IMG/VR virus record: IMGVR_UViG_3300048586_000902
Location: 1 to 25,043 of that record
Length of the DNA: 25,043 nt
Reading direction: 5' to 3' (one strand)
Source: a virus
Below are positions 18,646-25,043 of this stretch, piece by piece. Position 1 is the stretch's first letter; each line of letters opens with the position of its first letter. The notes below the pieces were generated by a model. That model ran no database searches, had not been told where the DNA came from, and saw only the letters and a list, made by a program, of their open reading frames with translations. The position numbers and the translations under genes are program-made.

Positions 18646-20412
18646 ATGAGCGAAAGCGAAAGCCTGCAAGATATGAGAGAGCGCCGGCAGTTGTCGACGG
18701 TGGATAAGGCGATTTCCTTCGTATCCCCCAAGTGGGCGCTGCAGCGGGTGGTGGCGCGCGAGCATCTGCATGAGTTCGCCGCGGTGAAGCACAGCAAGGC
18801 CCGCGGCCGCCCGGCCACGCTCAACGACCAGGGCTCCTCGGAAAGCTGGCGGAAACAGCGCGAGCGGATCGACGCGATGATGGAAGGCCGCGAGATGGAG
18901 GAGAATTTCTGTGTCATCGCCGGACTGCTCCAGAAGCTCGGCCTGCACATCGCCGGCCAGCTCGAATACCAGCCGGAAACGGGCGACGACAAGATCAACG
19001 CGGAGTATGCCGAGTATTTCCACGACTGGTGCGGCCGCGCCGACTACGCCGGTCGCCACCGGTTCCGGACCATGGTCCAGCTCGGGGTGCAAAGCGCCAT
19101 CCGGGATGGCCAGCACGGCTGGGTTGAAAAGATCGTCGACGGCGAGCTGCGGCTCCAGATGATCGAGGGCGATCGCATCGGCAATCCGCAGAATCCCTCC
19201 CAGGCGGATGAGAAGAACATCAACGGCATCGTCATCGACGACAAGGGCGCGATCCGTCACTACGAGATCTACAAGCGCACGCGGACCACGCAGTATGAGA
19301 AGGAAAACGACGTCACGCCGGACGACTTCATCCACCTGTTTTTCCCGAACCGCACGGACCAGTATCACGGCGTCTCCAAGCTCGCCCCGGCGCTGCCGCA
19401 CGCGCGGGACCTTTACGAGCTGCTAGGGTATGAGAAGATCGGCGCCAAGTTCGCCGCGCAGTTCGCCGGGTTTGTTAGGACCAAGGACGTGGGCGCGCCG
19501 GGCTCCACCGACTGGAACGAGTCCACGCCCGGCAGCGGCCTGCCTGCCAGCATGAAGGCGCAGGCCGGCACCGTGCTCAAGCTGGAGAACGGCGTGGAGG
19601 ACATCGAGTTCGCGCCCGGCGTGCAGCGGCCTAGCGGGGCGTTCATGGCGCTGCTGGAGGCGCTCATCCGGGAAATCGCGCTGGCCATGAACCTGCCGTA
19701 CGGCTTCGTTTACAACCTGGCCGCGCTAGGCGGGGTCACCGCCCGGCTGGAAACCCAACAGGCACAACGCACCTTCCGCTGGTATCAGGAAATCCTCGAG
19801 CACATCCTGCTCAACCGGGTGAAGCGCAAGGTCTTGTTATTTGCGATTGCCTCCGGCCGCCTGCGCGCCTGCAAGAACTGGAACAAGGGCAGCTGGCGCT
19901 ACGGTCAGACGCTCACCGGCGACATCGGCTTCCAGGTGCAGGCGGACCTCGACCTCGTCAAGGGCGGCTACAAAACCCGCAGCCAGCTCGCGGCGGACTA
20001 TAACAACGACTTCGCCCAGGTGATGGACCAGAAGGGATCGGAAATCCAGATCGCCATGAAGGTGTCCAAGCGCACCGGCGTGCCCATCGAGCTGCTTCTA
20101 TCCGACCTCGACAACCCGACCGCGCTCATCGCCGCGCTGGAGCGTGCCAAGTCCGGCGATCCGGATCCGGCAGCCGGCCCGCCGCCGCCGCCCGGCCTCA
20201 TCGGCACGGTGGGGGACAAGGGTGTGAAGTCCCTGCTCGACATGGTCATGGCCGTGAACCGCGGCGAGATGGACCGGGATAGCGGCATCAACACCGCCAT
20301 GATTTCCTACGGCATGCCGTTCCAGGACGCGGACGCGCTGTTCCCCAAGAACATCGTCGTGCCGCCGGTGGCGGATGCGCCGAACAAACCCGATAGAAAG
20401 AAAAAGCCATGA
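18646..20412 (+). CDS. Phage portal protein, lambda gpB family
   Basis: A 588-aa portal protein that would form the dodecameric DNA-entry ring at one head vertex. ENFCVIAGLLQKLGLHI, VQLGVQSAIRDGQHGWVEKI, MIEGDRIGNP, PDDFIHLFFPNRTDQYHGVS and REIALAMNLPYGFVYN follow the order of lambda-type portals. The C-terminal 60 residues are Pro- and Lys-rich (PAAGPPPPPGLIG, then DRKKKP). The ATG at 18646 is preceded by AGAGGC. The stop overlaps the start of a 54-aa membrane protein gene as ATGA. Confidence 0.94.
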   Translation: MSESESLQDMRERRQLSTVDKAISFVSPKWALQRVVAREHLHEFAAVKHSKARGRPATLNDQGSSESWRKQRERIDAMMEGREMEENFCVIAGLLQKLGLHIAGQLEYQPETGDDKINAEYAEYFHDWCGRADYAGRHRFRTMVQLGVQSAIRDGQHGWVEKIVDGELRLQMIEGDRIGNPQNPSQADEKNINGIVIDDKGAIRHYEIYKRTRTTQYEKENDVTPDDFIHLFFPNRTDQYHGVSKLAPALPHARDLYELLGYEKIGAKFAAQFAGFVRTKDVGAPGSTDWNESTPGSGLPASMKAQAGTVLKLENGVEDIEFAPGVQRPSGAFMALLEALIREIALAMNLPYGFVYNLAALGGVTARLETQQAQRTFRWYQEILEHILLNRVKRKVLLFAIASGRLRACKNWNKGSWRYGQTLTGDIGFQVQADLDLVKGGYKTRSQLAADYNNDFAQVMDQKGSEIQIAMKVSKRTGVPIELLLSDLDNPTALIAALERAKSGDPDPAAGPPPPPGLIGTVGDKGVKSLLDMVMAVNRGEMDRDSGINTAMISYGMPFQDADALFPKNIVVPPVADAPNKPDRKKKP

Positions 20413-20573
20413 CGACTCATCTTTTCCGATGCGTGGAGTTTCTCGGGACAGTATTCCACGCGTCCATCCCCGGAGTAGCGGCGTGCGGCACCTGGCTGGT
20501 TGGCCGCACGCCCGCGCTCTTCGTCATCCTCGCGGTGTTTCTGTTATTCCTGCTCCGCCGCCATCGCTGCTAG
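20409..20573 (+). CDS. Small membrane protein (54 aa) coupled to portal
   Basis: MTTHLFRCVEFLGTVFHASI begins at the ATG overlapping the portal stop (ATGA). A strong hydrophobic helix (PALFVILAVFLLFLLRR, about 35-51) ends in a basic RRHRC tail. A weaker hydrophobic stretch lies at 9-32. The stop TAG at 20571 is 13 nt before the next start. Stop-start overlap and the typical membrane helix support a real gene; the function is unknown. Confidence 0.65.
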   Translation: MTTHLFRCVEFLGTVFHASIPGVAACGTWLVGRTPALFVILAVFLLFLLRRHRC

Positions 20574-20586
20574 AACTTCCTTCTTC

Positions 20587-23500
20587 ATGAAAACCACCCT
20601 CACCAAAGGCAAAAAGCTGCTCAAGAAACTCACCGACAAGGCCGCCGGCACGCGGGTGGGCAGGCAGGTGATGAAGATCCCCGCGCCCATCCGCAAGGGC
20701 TACGCCGCCGGGCTGCTGGTCCCCGTGCCTGGCGCGGGCGAGGTCGGCGCGCTGGTGGGCACCGGCGTCTGGGCCAAGGGCAGGCTGGAGCGCGCCGTCA
20801 CCGCCCGCACCGGCCAGCCCTATCGGATGTTCGACACGCCCGGCCGCCTGCTCGTCGAGCTGATGGCCACTTGGGACGGCAAGAGCGGAGGCACCGCCAG
20901 CCCCAAGCTGGACGGAGTCTATGCCCGGGCGACCAAGGACGGCGTCTTCTCCAGGAGCGGCAAGCCGCTGGACCTGCCGCACGTCTCCTCCCGGCTCAAG
21001 CGCCACTTCCGGAAAAATCCGGATGCCGTGCTCGAGGGCGAGGTTTTCAAAAAGGGCGAGGGCATCGAGAAAATCGCCGGTGCCGTGAAGTCGGGTGGCG
21101 TGGCGACCAAGCACCTCAAGCTGCACCTTTTTCCCAAGGACGGCGAGAAACGGCCGTGGTCCATCGGTGCGGTGCGCCGCGTGCCTGGCAAAAAAGTGAC
21201 GGATGCCGCGGGCGTCCAACAGGTTTTCCAGAAGGCGCTCAAGCGCGGCCATGAAGGCGTGGTCGTGCGCGGCGCGGACGGCACGCCCGCCAAGCTCAAG
21301 CCGGTGCAGGACGCCGAGTGGGAGGTGGCGCAGGTCCACGGCGGCCCGCGCGGCGTGCTCGCGCTCAAGCACGGCGACCGCACCTTCAAGGTCCAGTCCA
21401 AGCCCGGTCTCACCGCCAAGGCCGGCGACAAGGTCCAGGTGACTTACAGCGGAACCACCAAAAAGGGCGTACCCAAGGCCGCCGTCGCACAACGCGTTAG
21501 AAACGACCACGATTTTGAAACCATGAAACCACCGACTCCATTCCAGACTCCCGCCATGTTGCTGCTAGGCGACGCGTTTCCCACTCCCGACCCTTGCGTA
21601 AGGGCCTTCCGGCTTCGCGCTGCTACGCCGGGACAAGTCGACCTCGCCCGCGGCGAGACCACCGAGGAGGAAATCGCCCGCGACCGCCGGACGCTCAAGC
21701 GCATCGCCGCCGGTGCCGCCGTGGCCGGTGGCGTCGCGGCCACCGTGATTCACAAGGGCCGCACGCCCAAAGTGGTGCCAGTCGCGAAACCGCCCGTGAA
21801 ACTGAAAAAGCCGGTGAAAACCTACTGGGGCATGAAGCCGCCACCCCGGGTGAAGGTGAAGCTGGAGGCCGGAAAAATCGGACAGATCCGTCAGATCGGC
21901 CGGATCCGACCGATCTCTTTGGAAGAAAAGCGCGACCCCCTATCAAAAGCCCGGGATGCCACCATCATCGCCGGCACCGGTGCCGTGGGTGCCGGTGCCC
22001 TGGTCACCGCCCACCAGGCGCGCAAGCTGCGGAAAAAGGCAGACGCCGCACTCGGCCATGCCAGCAGCGCCGTGGCGCGCACCGCCAGGCAGGTCCGCGA
22101 GACCGTCACCCCCAAGGCGGTGGCGCATGAAGGCCTCAAGCTGGTGAAGGACAAGGCCAAGTCCAAGGCGGTCGAGTATTTCCCGACTTTTACCAAGGGC
22201 ATCCGCGCGCTCAAAAAAACCGTTTTCCAGACGCCTGCCCAGCGGCTCATGGACTTCAGCGCGCTTTCCGGCAGCAAAGCCATCACCCGTGAGGCGCTTG
22301 GACTGGCTCCGCGCAAGGTGGTGCCGGTGTTGAAGACGGTGAAGAAACCGCCTTTGTTCGAGGTGATCAACCGGAAGACGAAGGAAGTGGTGGGTCACGG
22401 GACGTCGAAGCACTCCGCCAGGCGCGTGAGAGACCGCCGGGACAACGAGTATGGCGGATACGCACACTCGGTCCGGGAAATCGCGACGGGTAGGTCTTTC
22501 CAGACTCCGGCCCAACAGATGGGGCTCTTCAACTTCGCCACCGCCACCGCAGACCCCAAGATCCGCGACAGCCAGCGGCGTTTCGTGGACCATTGGGACG
22601 TGGCGGCCGGTCTGAAAAAAGGCTACGACGCCACCGGCGCGGAAGCCAAGGTCGGCATGGGTGACGCCGCGGTCATCAAGTCGCTCTATCGGAAGGCGAA
22701 CACCGTGAACAAATGGGGCGGCCGCGCCGGTCGCCTCACCAAGGACGCCGCAGACGTCGTGCGCGGCGTGCCCCGGGCCCGCGACACCAGCGGGCGGAAG
22801 AAATCCCGCGAGTGGGAGAAGGGCTGGGCCAAGGACGCGGCGAAGAAGGCGCTGCTCGTCGGCGGCGGCATCGCTTACGGCATCGGTTTGAAAAAAAGCC
22901 CGCGCCTGGCGGCTACCCATCACCGGGTGGTCGGCGCGGCGAAAAAAGCGGGCCGCGAGGTGAAGGACGCCATCAGCAATTTCGAGACTCCCGCCGCGCG
23001 GATGGGGATTTCATTCGGAATATCGAACATCGAACATCCAACATTGAACTTCGAACGGAAGAGGAAAGAAGACAACTCCGCCGCCATCAAGGCCGGTCTC
23101 GGCGGTGCCGTGGCGGGTGGGGCGAACGGCGCGCTCATCGGCAGTCTCAGCGCGGCCGGATCCAAGCAGGCGGACGACTACTTCGGCATCCTCAAAAAGC
23201 GCGAGGCCCGCGGCCATGGCGGCGGCGTGATGGTGGCCCCCAAGAAGCCCTCCGCCCCTTTCAAGGCCAAGGGGAAATTCAACAACGCCGAGAAGATCGC
23301 CCGGGCCGAGCACAACTCGCTGCAAAACATGAAGAAAGTCATCCGCCGCCGGTCGATCGGCGGCGGCCTGGCCGGTGCCGCGCTGCTCGGAGGTGCAAGC
23401 TACGCCGTGACCAAGACGGCGGAGAAAAAGCGCTTCTCCACTCCGGCGAGTGGGATTCTGCGCCAGATGGAAACCAGCGACGGTCACAGACCGCCGCTAC

Positions 23501-23769
23501 AGTTCGACGAAGTCGCTGCGGACGCCGGCTGGGACATCCGGGATCCGCGCGGCAAGTCCGCCCGGGTCTTCGCCCCCGGCTCCCGCAAGCGCGTGCGCCG
23601 GGAAAAATCCTGGAGCGAGGAAGTCGGCAACGAGCGCAAGCTCTGGAAAGCCGGCGTCGTCGGCGCGGCCTTGCTTGCCGGTGCCGGGGGAGTCGCCATC
23701 GGCCGCCGGCTGCCGAAAAAGGGCTTCAAGAAAGTCGAGTCCATCGACAGCATCCGGAAGCGGGCCTAA
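20587..23769 (+). CDS. Giant multi-segment protein with embedded ATP-dependent DNA ligase and FxTPA repeats
   Basis: 1060 aa from the ATG at 20587 (MKTTLTKGKKLLKK). Residues about 95-310 are an ATP-dependent DNA ligase: motif I SPKLDG with nucleotidylated K107, SRSGKPL, motif III LEGEVF (E150-E152), motif IV EGVVVR (223-228), motif V AKLKP (K236/K238), then an OB-type domain (about 242-310). The rest is not enzyme-like: seven Gly/Ala-rich hydrophobic segments (about 40-63, 373-389, 458-475, 755-767, 836-858, 925-941, 1024-1039) alternate with basic stretches. A motif F-x-T-P-[AG] occurs at F82, F319, F547, F638, F799 and F950. It occupies the place of protease/scaffold genes of lambda order. 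A virion-internal or ejected protein is the best guess. A family-1 repeat and two other repeats lie in frame within it. Confidence 0.85.
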   Translation: MKTTLTKGKKLLKKLTDKAAGTRVGRQVMKIPAPIRKGYAAGLLVPVPGAGEVGALVGTGVWAKGRLERAVTARTGQPYRMFDTPGRLLVELMATWDGKSGGTASPKLDGVYARATKDGVFSRSGKPLDLPHVSSRLKRHFRKNPDAVLEGEVFKKGEGIEKIAGAVKSGGVATKHLKLHLFPKDGEKRPWSIGAVRRVPGKKVTDAAGVQQVFQKALKRGHEGVVVRGADGTPAKLKPVQDAEWEVAQVHGGPRGVLALKHGDRTFKVQSKPGLTAKAGDKVQVTYSGTTKKGVPKAAVAQRVRNDHDFETMKPPTPFQTPAMLLLGDAFPTPDPCVRAFRLRAATPGQVDLARGETTEEEIARDRRTLKRIAAGAAVAGGVAATVIHKGRTPKVVPVAKPPVKLKKPVKTYWGMKPPPRVKVKLEAGKIGQIRQIGRIRPISLEEKRDPLSKARDATIIAGTGAVGAGALVTAHQARKLRKKADAALGHASSAVARTARQVRETVTPKAVAHEGLKLVKDKAKSKAVEYFPTFTKGIRALKKTVFQTPAQRLMDFSALSGSKAITREALGLAPRKVVPVLKTVKKPPLFEVINRKTKEVVGHGTSKHSARRVRDRRDNEYGGYAHSVREIATGRSFQTPAQQMGLFNFATATADPKIRDSQRRFVDHWDVAAGLKKGYDATGAEAKVGMGDAAVIKSLYRKANTVNKWGGRAGRLTKDAADVVRGVPRARDTSGRKKSREWEKGWAKDAAKKALLVGGGIAYGIGLKKSPRLAATHHRVVGAAKKAGREVKDAISNFETPAARMGISFGISNIEHPTLNFERKRKEDNSAAIKAGLGGAVAGGANGALIGSLSAAGSKQADDYFGILKKREARGHGGGVMVAPKKPSAPFKAKGKFNNAEKIARAEHNSLQNMKKVIRRRSIGGGLAGAALLGGASYAVTKTAEKKRFSTPASGILRQMETSDGHRPPLQFDEVAADAGWDIRDPRGKSARVFAPGSRKRVRREKSWSEEVGNERKLWKAGVVGAALLAGAGGVAIGRRLPKKGFKKVESIDSIRKRA
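21591..21604 (+). repeat. Family-1 near-palindrome, copy 11, inside a coding region
   Basis: CCCTTGCGTAAGGG read through in frame as part of DPCVRAF (gac cct tgc gta agg gcc ttc), about 40 bp after the second FxTPA motif. It is the only copy clearly within a gene and may mark an old gene boundary. Confidence 0.85.
21871..21916. repeat. GATC-rich interspersed repeat, in frame
   Basis: Encodes GKIGQIRQIGRIRPIS in the giant protein. On the opposite strand it resembles the clamp-gene copy at 13450-13489. Confidence 0.6.
23016..23057. repeat. GAACATCGAACATCCAACAT-type interspersed repeat, in frame
   Basis: Encodes SNIEHPTLNFE right after the fifth FxTPA motif. Such GAACATC/CAACATT arrays are, as I recall, common intergenic repeats in Verrucomicrobia and relatives; here one is captured in a coding region. 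Confidence 0.55.
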
Positions 23770-23813
23770 CTGCACACTCCATTCACCCGCCGTGTTGACA
23801 AGCGCGGTGGGGG

Positions 23814-24692
23814 ATGAATCTCACCAAGTCCAGCGCCAGCATCGGGTTGTTTGCCACCGCCACTCCTACCGCTCCGGGAGCGACCGGAAAAGTGAACCTT
23901 GGCGCTCCGGCAGAGACCGTCAATCTTCCGGACGGTCAAATCCAATACGATGTGGTGGCTGTGTTCGCGGCGGCTGCGGCAAATCTGGTGCTGGATCTGA
24001 GCATCAACAGCACCACCGGATCCACCGCCTGGGTGGCCGGAGTGGCACAGGTGAAGACCGCCACGGCGGCGGGCAGTGTGACTGCTAACGGAAATTGTTC
24101 CGTCATCATCACGGCGGCCGGGATGATCGGATCTCCCAAGACATTCAATGTGCCCGTGCTCGCGGGAGACACGCCCTCCGTCTGGGCGGGCAAGGTGCGC
24201 ACCGCCCTGGCAGCGGATTTTTACGTCAGCGAGATGTTCACCGTCTCCGGCGCGGGAACCTCCATCGTACTTACCCGCAAGCCGCTTGCCACCTACAAGG
24301 TTCCCGGCGGCACTCTCAATCTCTACGCCGCGAACGATGCCACGCTCAACATCGCCCTCGCCACCGGCACCGCTACCGGCATCACCGCCGCGCCGACTGC
24401 CGCCAGCACCACTGCGGGCGTGGCGAGTGCCGGGGTCAAAATCTATGGCGGCGCGGGCAAGGACTTCGAGGGGAACGCCCTCGACAGCATCAACGGAATC
24501 TACGGCTTGCTGCTGCGCTCGGAAGAGGTGGCGATTACTGCCGATGGTTCGGGCACCGACCTTTTCCGCGTCAACTCCGGAGAATCTTTCCTCAAGGTTT
24601 CCGCAAGCGAGCTGCTGCTGGACACCTCCTACACCTTCACCTCGGGATCGCGGGGCAAGCTCTCCATCACGGTTCTGGCAGGCGGCTTTTAA
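23814..24692 (+). CDS. Phage structural-type protein (292 aa), beta-rich
   Basis: Starts MNLTKSSASIGLFATATPTA behind a good ribosome-binding stretch (GGTGGGGG). Composition (Ala, Thr, Gly, Ser, few charged residues) and repeated strand patterns point to a virion surface or tail protein. The segment SVIITAAGMIGSPKTFNVPV, LAGDTPSVWAGKVRTALAAD and MFTVSGAGTSIVLTRK looks like a domain seen in phage tail tube and decoration proteins, from memory. The position two genes after the portal suits a decoration or major tail protein; no HK97 capsid motif is evident, so the capsid gene is probably downstream. Confidence 0.75.
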   Translation: MNLTKSSASIGLFATATPTAPGATGKVNLGAPAETVNLPDGQIQYDVVAVFAAAAANLVLDLSINSTTGSTAWVAGVAQVKTATAAGSVTANGNCSVIITAAGMIGSPKTFNVPVLAGDTPSVWAGKVRTALAADFYVSEMFTVSGAGTSIVLTRKPLATYKVPGGTLNLYAANDATLNIALATGTATGITAAPTAASTTAGVASAGVKIYGGAGKDFEGNALDSINGIYGLLLRSEEVAITADGSGTDLFRVNSGESFLKVSASELLLDTSYTFTSGSRGKLSITVLAGGF

Positions 24693-24707
24693 CCCGTCGA
24701 ATTGACA

Positions 24708-24721
24708 CCCTTGCGTAAGGG
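24708..24721 (+). repeat. Family-1 near-palindrome, copy 12, one base before a start codon
   Basis: CCCTTGCGTAAGGG, then T, then the ATG of the last gene. The TTG within the repeat is in frame with that ATG. Confidence 0.88.
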
Positions 24722-24722
24722 T

Positions 24723-25043
24723 ATGGCCGACGAAAAACTACCGATCAACTCCGAGCTGCTCCAGCGCATTTTCAAACGCTCCAGCCGCCGGCTGCTCACG
24801 CTCGCCGTGGAAGGGGAGGCCGAGCTGTTGGAAATGATCCACCGCAAGGCGGAGCTCATGCAGGATGCGGAGAAGGACAACCTGGAAGTCACCTTCACCC
24901 ACACCATCAAGGTGAACTTCACCAAGGACACCCAGGAAGACCGCCTCGGCGGCAACATCAAGGTGGTGCTTTCGCGGAAAGGGAACCTGCAGGAAGACGA
25001 CCAGGAGGAGCTGGATTTTTATGGCGGGGAGGAAGTTGAATAG
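24723..25043 (+). CDS. Hypothetical protein (106 aa), phage morphogenesis region
   Basis: Not recognised. MADEKLPINSELLQRIFKRS starts with a helix; the middle has AEDKDN-like acidic residues leading into VTFTHTIKVNFTKDTQEDRL and NIKVVLSRKGNLQ, probable beta strands, and an acidic C-terminus (DDQEELDFYGGEEVE). It ends exactly at the window edge. The ATG at 24723 is chosen; an in-frame TTG at 24711 within the family-1 repeat could extend it by 4 residues (MRKG). Its order suggests a head or tail accessory protein. Confidence 0.7.
   Translation: MADEKLPINSELLQRIFKRSSRRLLTLAVEGEAELLEMIHRKAELMQDAEKDNLEVTFTHTIKVNFTKDTQEDRLGGNIKVVLSRKGNLQEDDQEELDFYGGEEVE

Noticed and set aside
22713-23798. 361-codon frame overlapping the giant ligase protein
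   Set aside because: Arg/Gly/Pro-rich translation in another frame of a well-supported gene; no independent start signal.
24702-24722. TTGACA at 24703 (and at 23795 and 2310) as -35 promoter boxes
   Set aside because: The start codon follows within about 20 bp and no -10 box can fit at the usual distance.

Overview
The window looks like part of a temperate phage (prophage) or phage-plasmid of a GC-rich Gram-negative bacterium. The host is probably from the Verrucomicrobia/PVC side of the tree. That placement rests on recollection of interspersed short repeats of the type seen at about 18498-18616, 21871-21916 and 23016-23057; no marker gene supports it. There is a tyrosine integrase, an excisionase-like gene, terminase, a lambda-type portal, a small protein in the gpW position and virion-type proteins. 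No rRNA, tRNA or CRISPR array was seen.

Layout: (1) 1-1956, integration and control module: integrase, excisionase-like helix-turn-helix gene, and two divergent ribbon-helix-helix regulators flanking a promoter/operator region. (2) 1957-2328, noncoding, a candidate packaging site. (3) 2329-4646 (+), terminase small and large subunits, which appear to be joined through an A9 slippery run. (4) 4767-18137 (-), 26 mostly small genes in tight runs with ATGA-type overlaps: a MoxR-type AAA+ ATPase, a metallopeptidase/VWA protein, a DUF3150-like protein, a DnaN-like sliding clamp, a SymE/AbrB-like protein, an N6-methylase-like protein that lacks its catalytic NPPY motif, and many unknowns. (5) 18202-25043 (+), the morphogenesis genes resume: gpW-position protein, portal, a 54-aa membrane protein, a 1060-aa multi-segment protein with an embedded ATP-dependent DNA ligase, a 292-aa structural-type protein and a 106-aa protein. 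In lambda order terminase is followed directly by gpW and portal; here about 13.5 kb of opposite-strand genes sit between them.

Regulation: two families of short repeats are dispersed over the window. Family 1 is a 14-bp near-palindrome (CCCTTGCGTAAGGG or its complement, 12 copies), mostly at gene junctions and often containing the start or stop codon itself. Family 2 is a longer oriented element with core TTACGGATT (5 copies), always upstream of a minus-strand gene. The MoxR gene is preceded by a perfect 16-bp parS-type palindrome and by a 17-bp operator-like sequence identical to the one at the ribbon-helix-helix promoter.

How the parts may work together (inference): the RHH proteins control themselves and the MoxR operon. 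The clamp and clamp-motif proteins act in replication. Host ParB may be recruited through parS for segregation. The ligase polyprotein, encoded among the head genes, may be packaged in and ejected from the virion.
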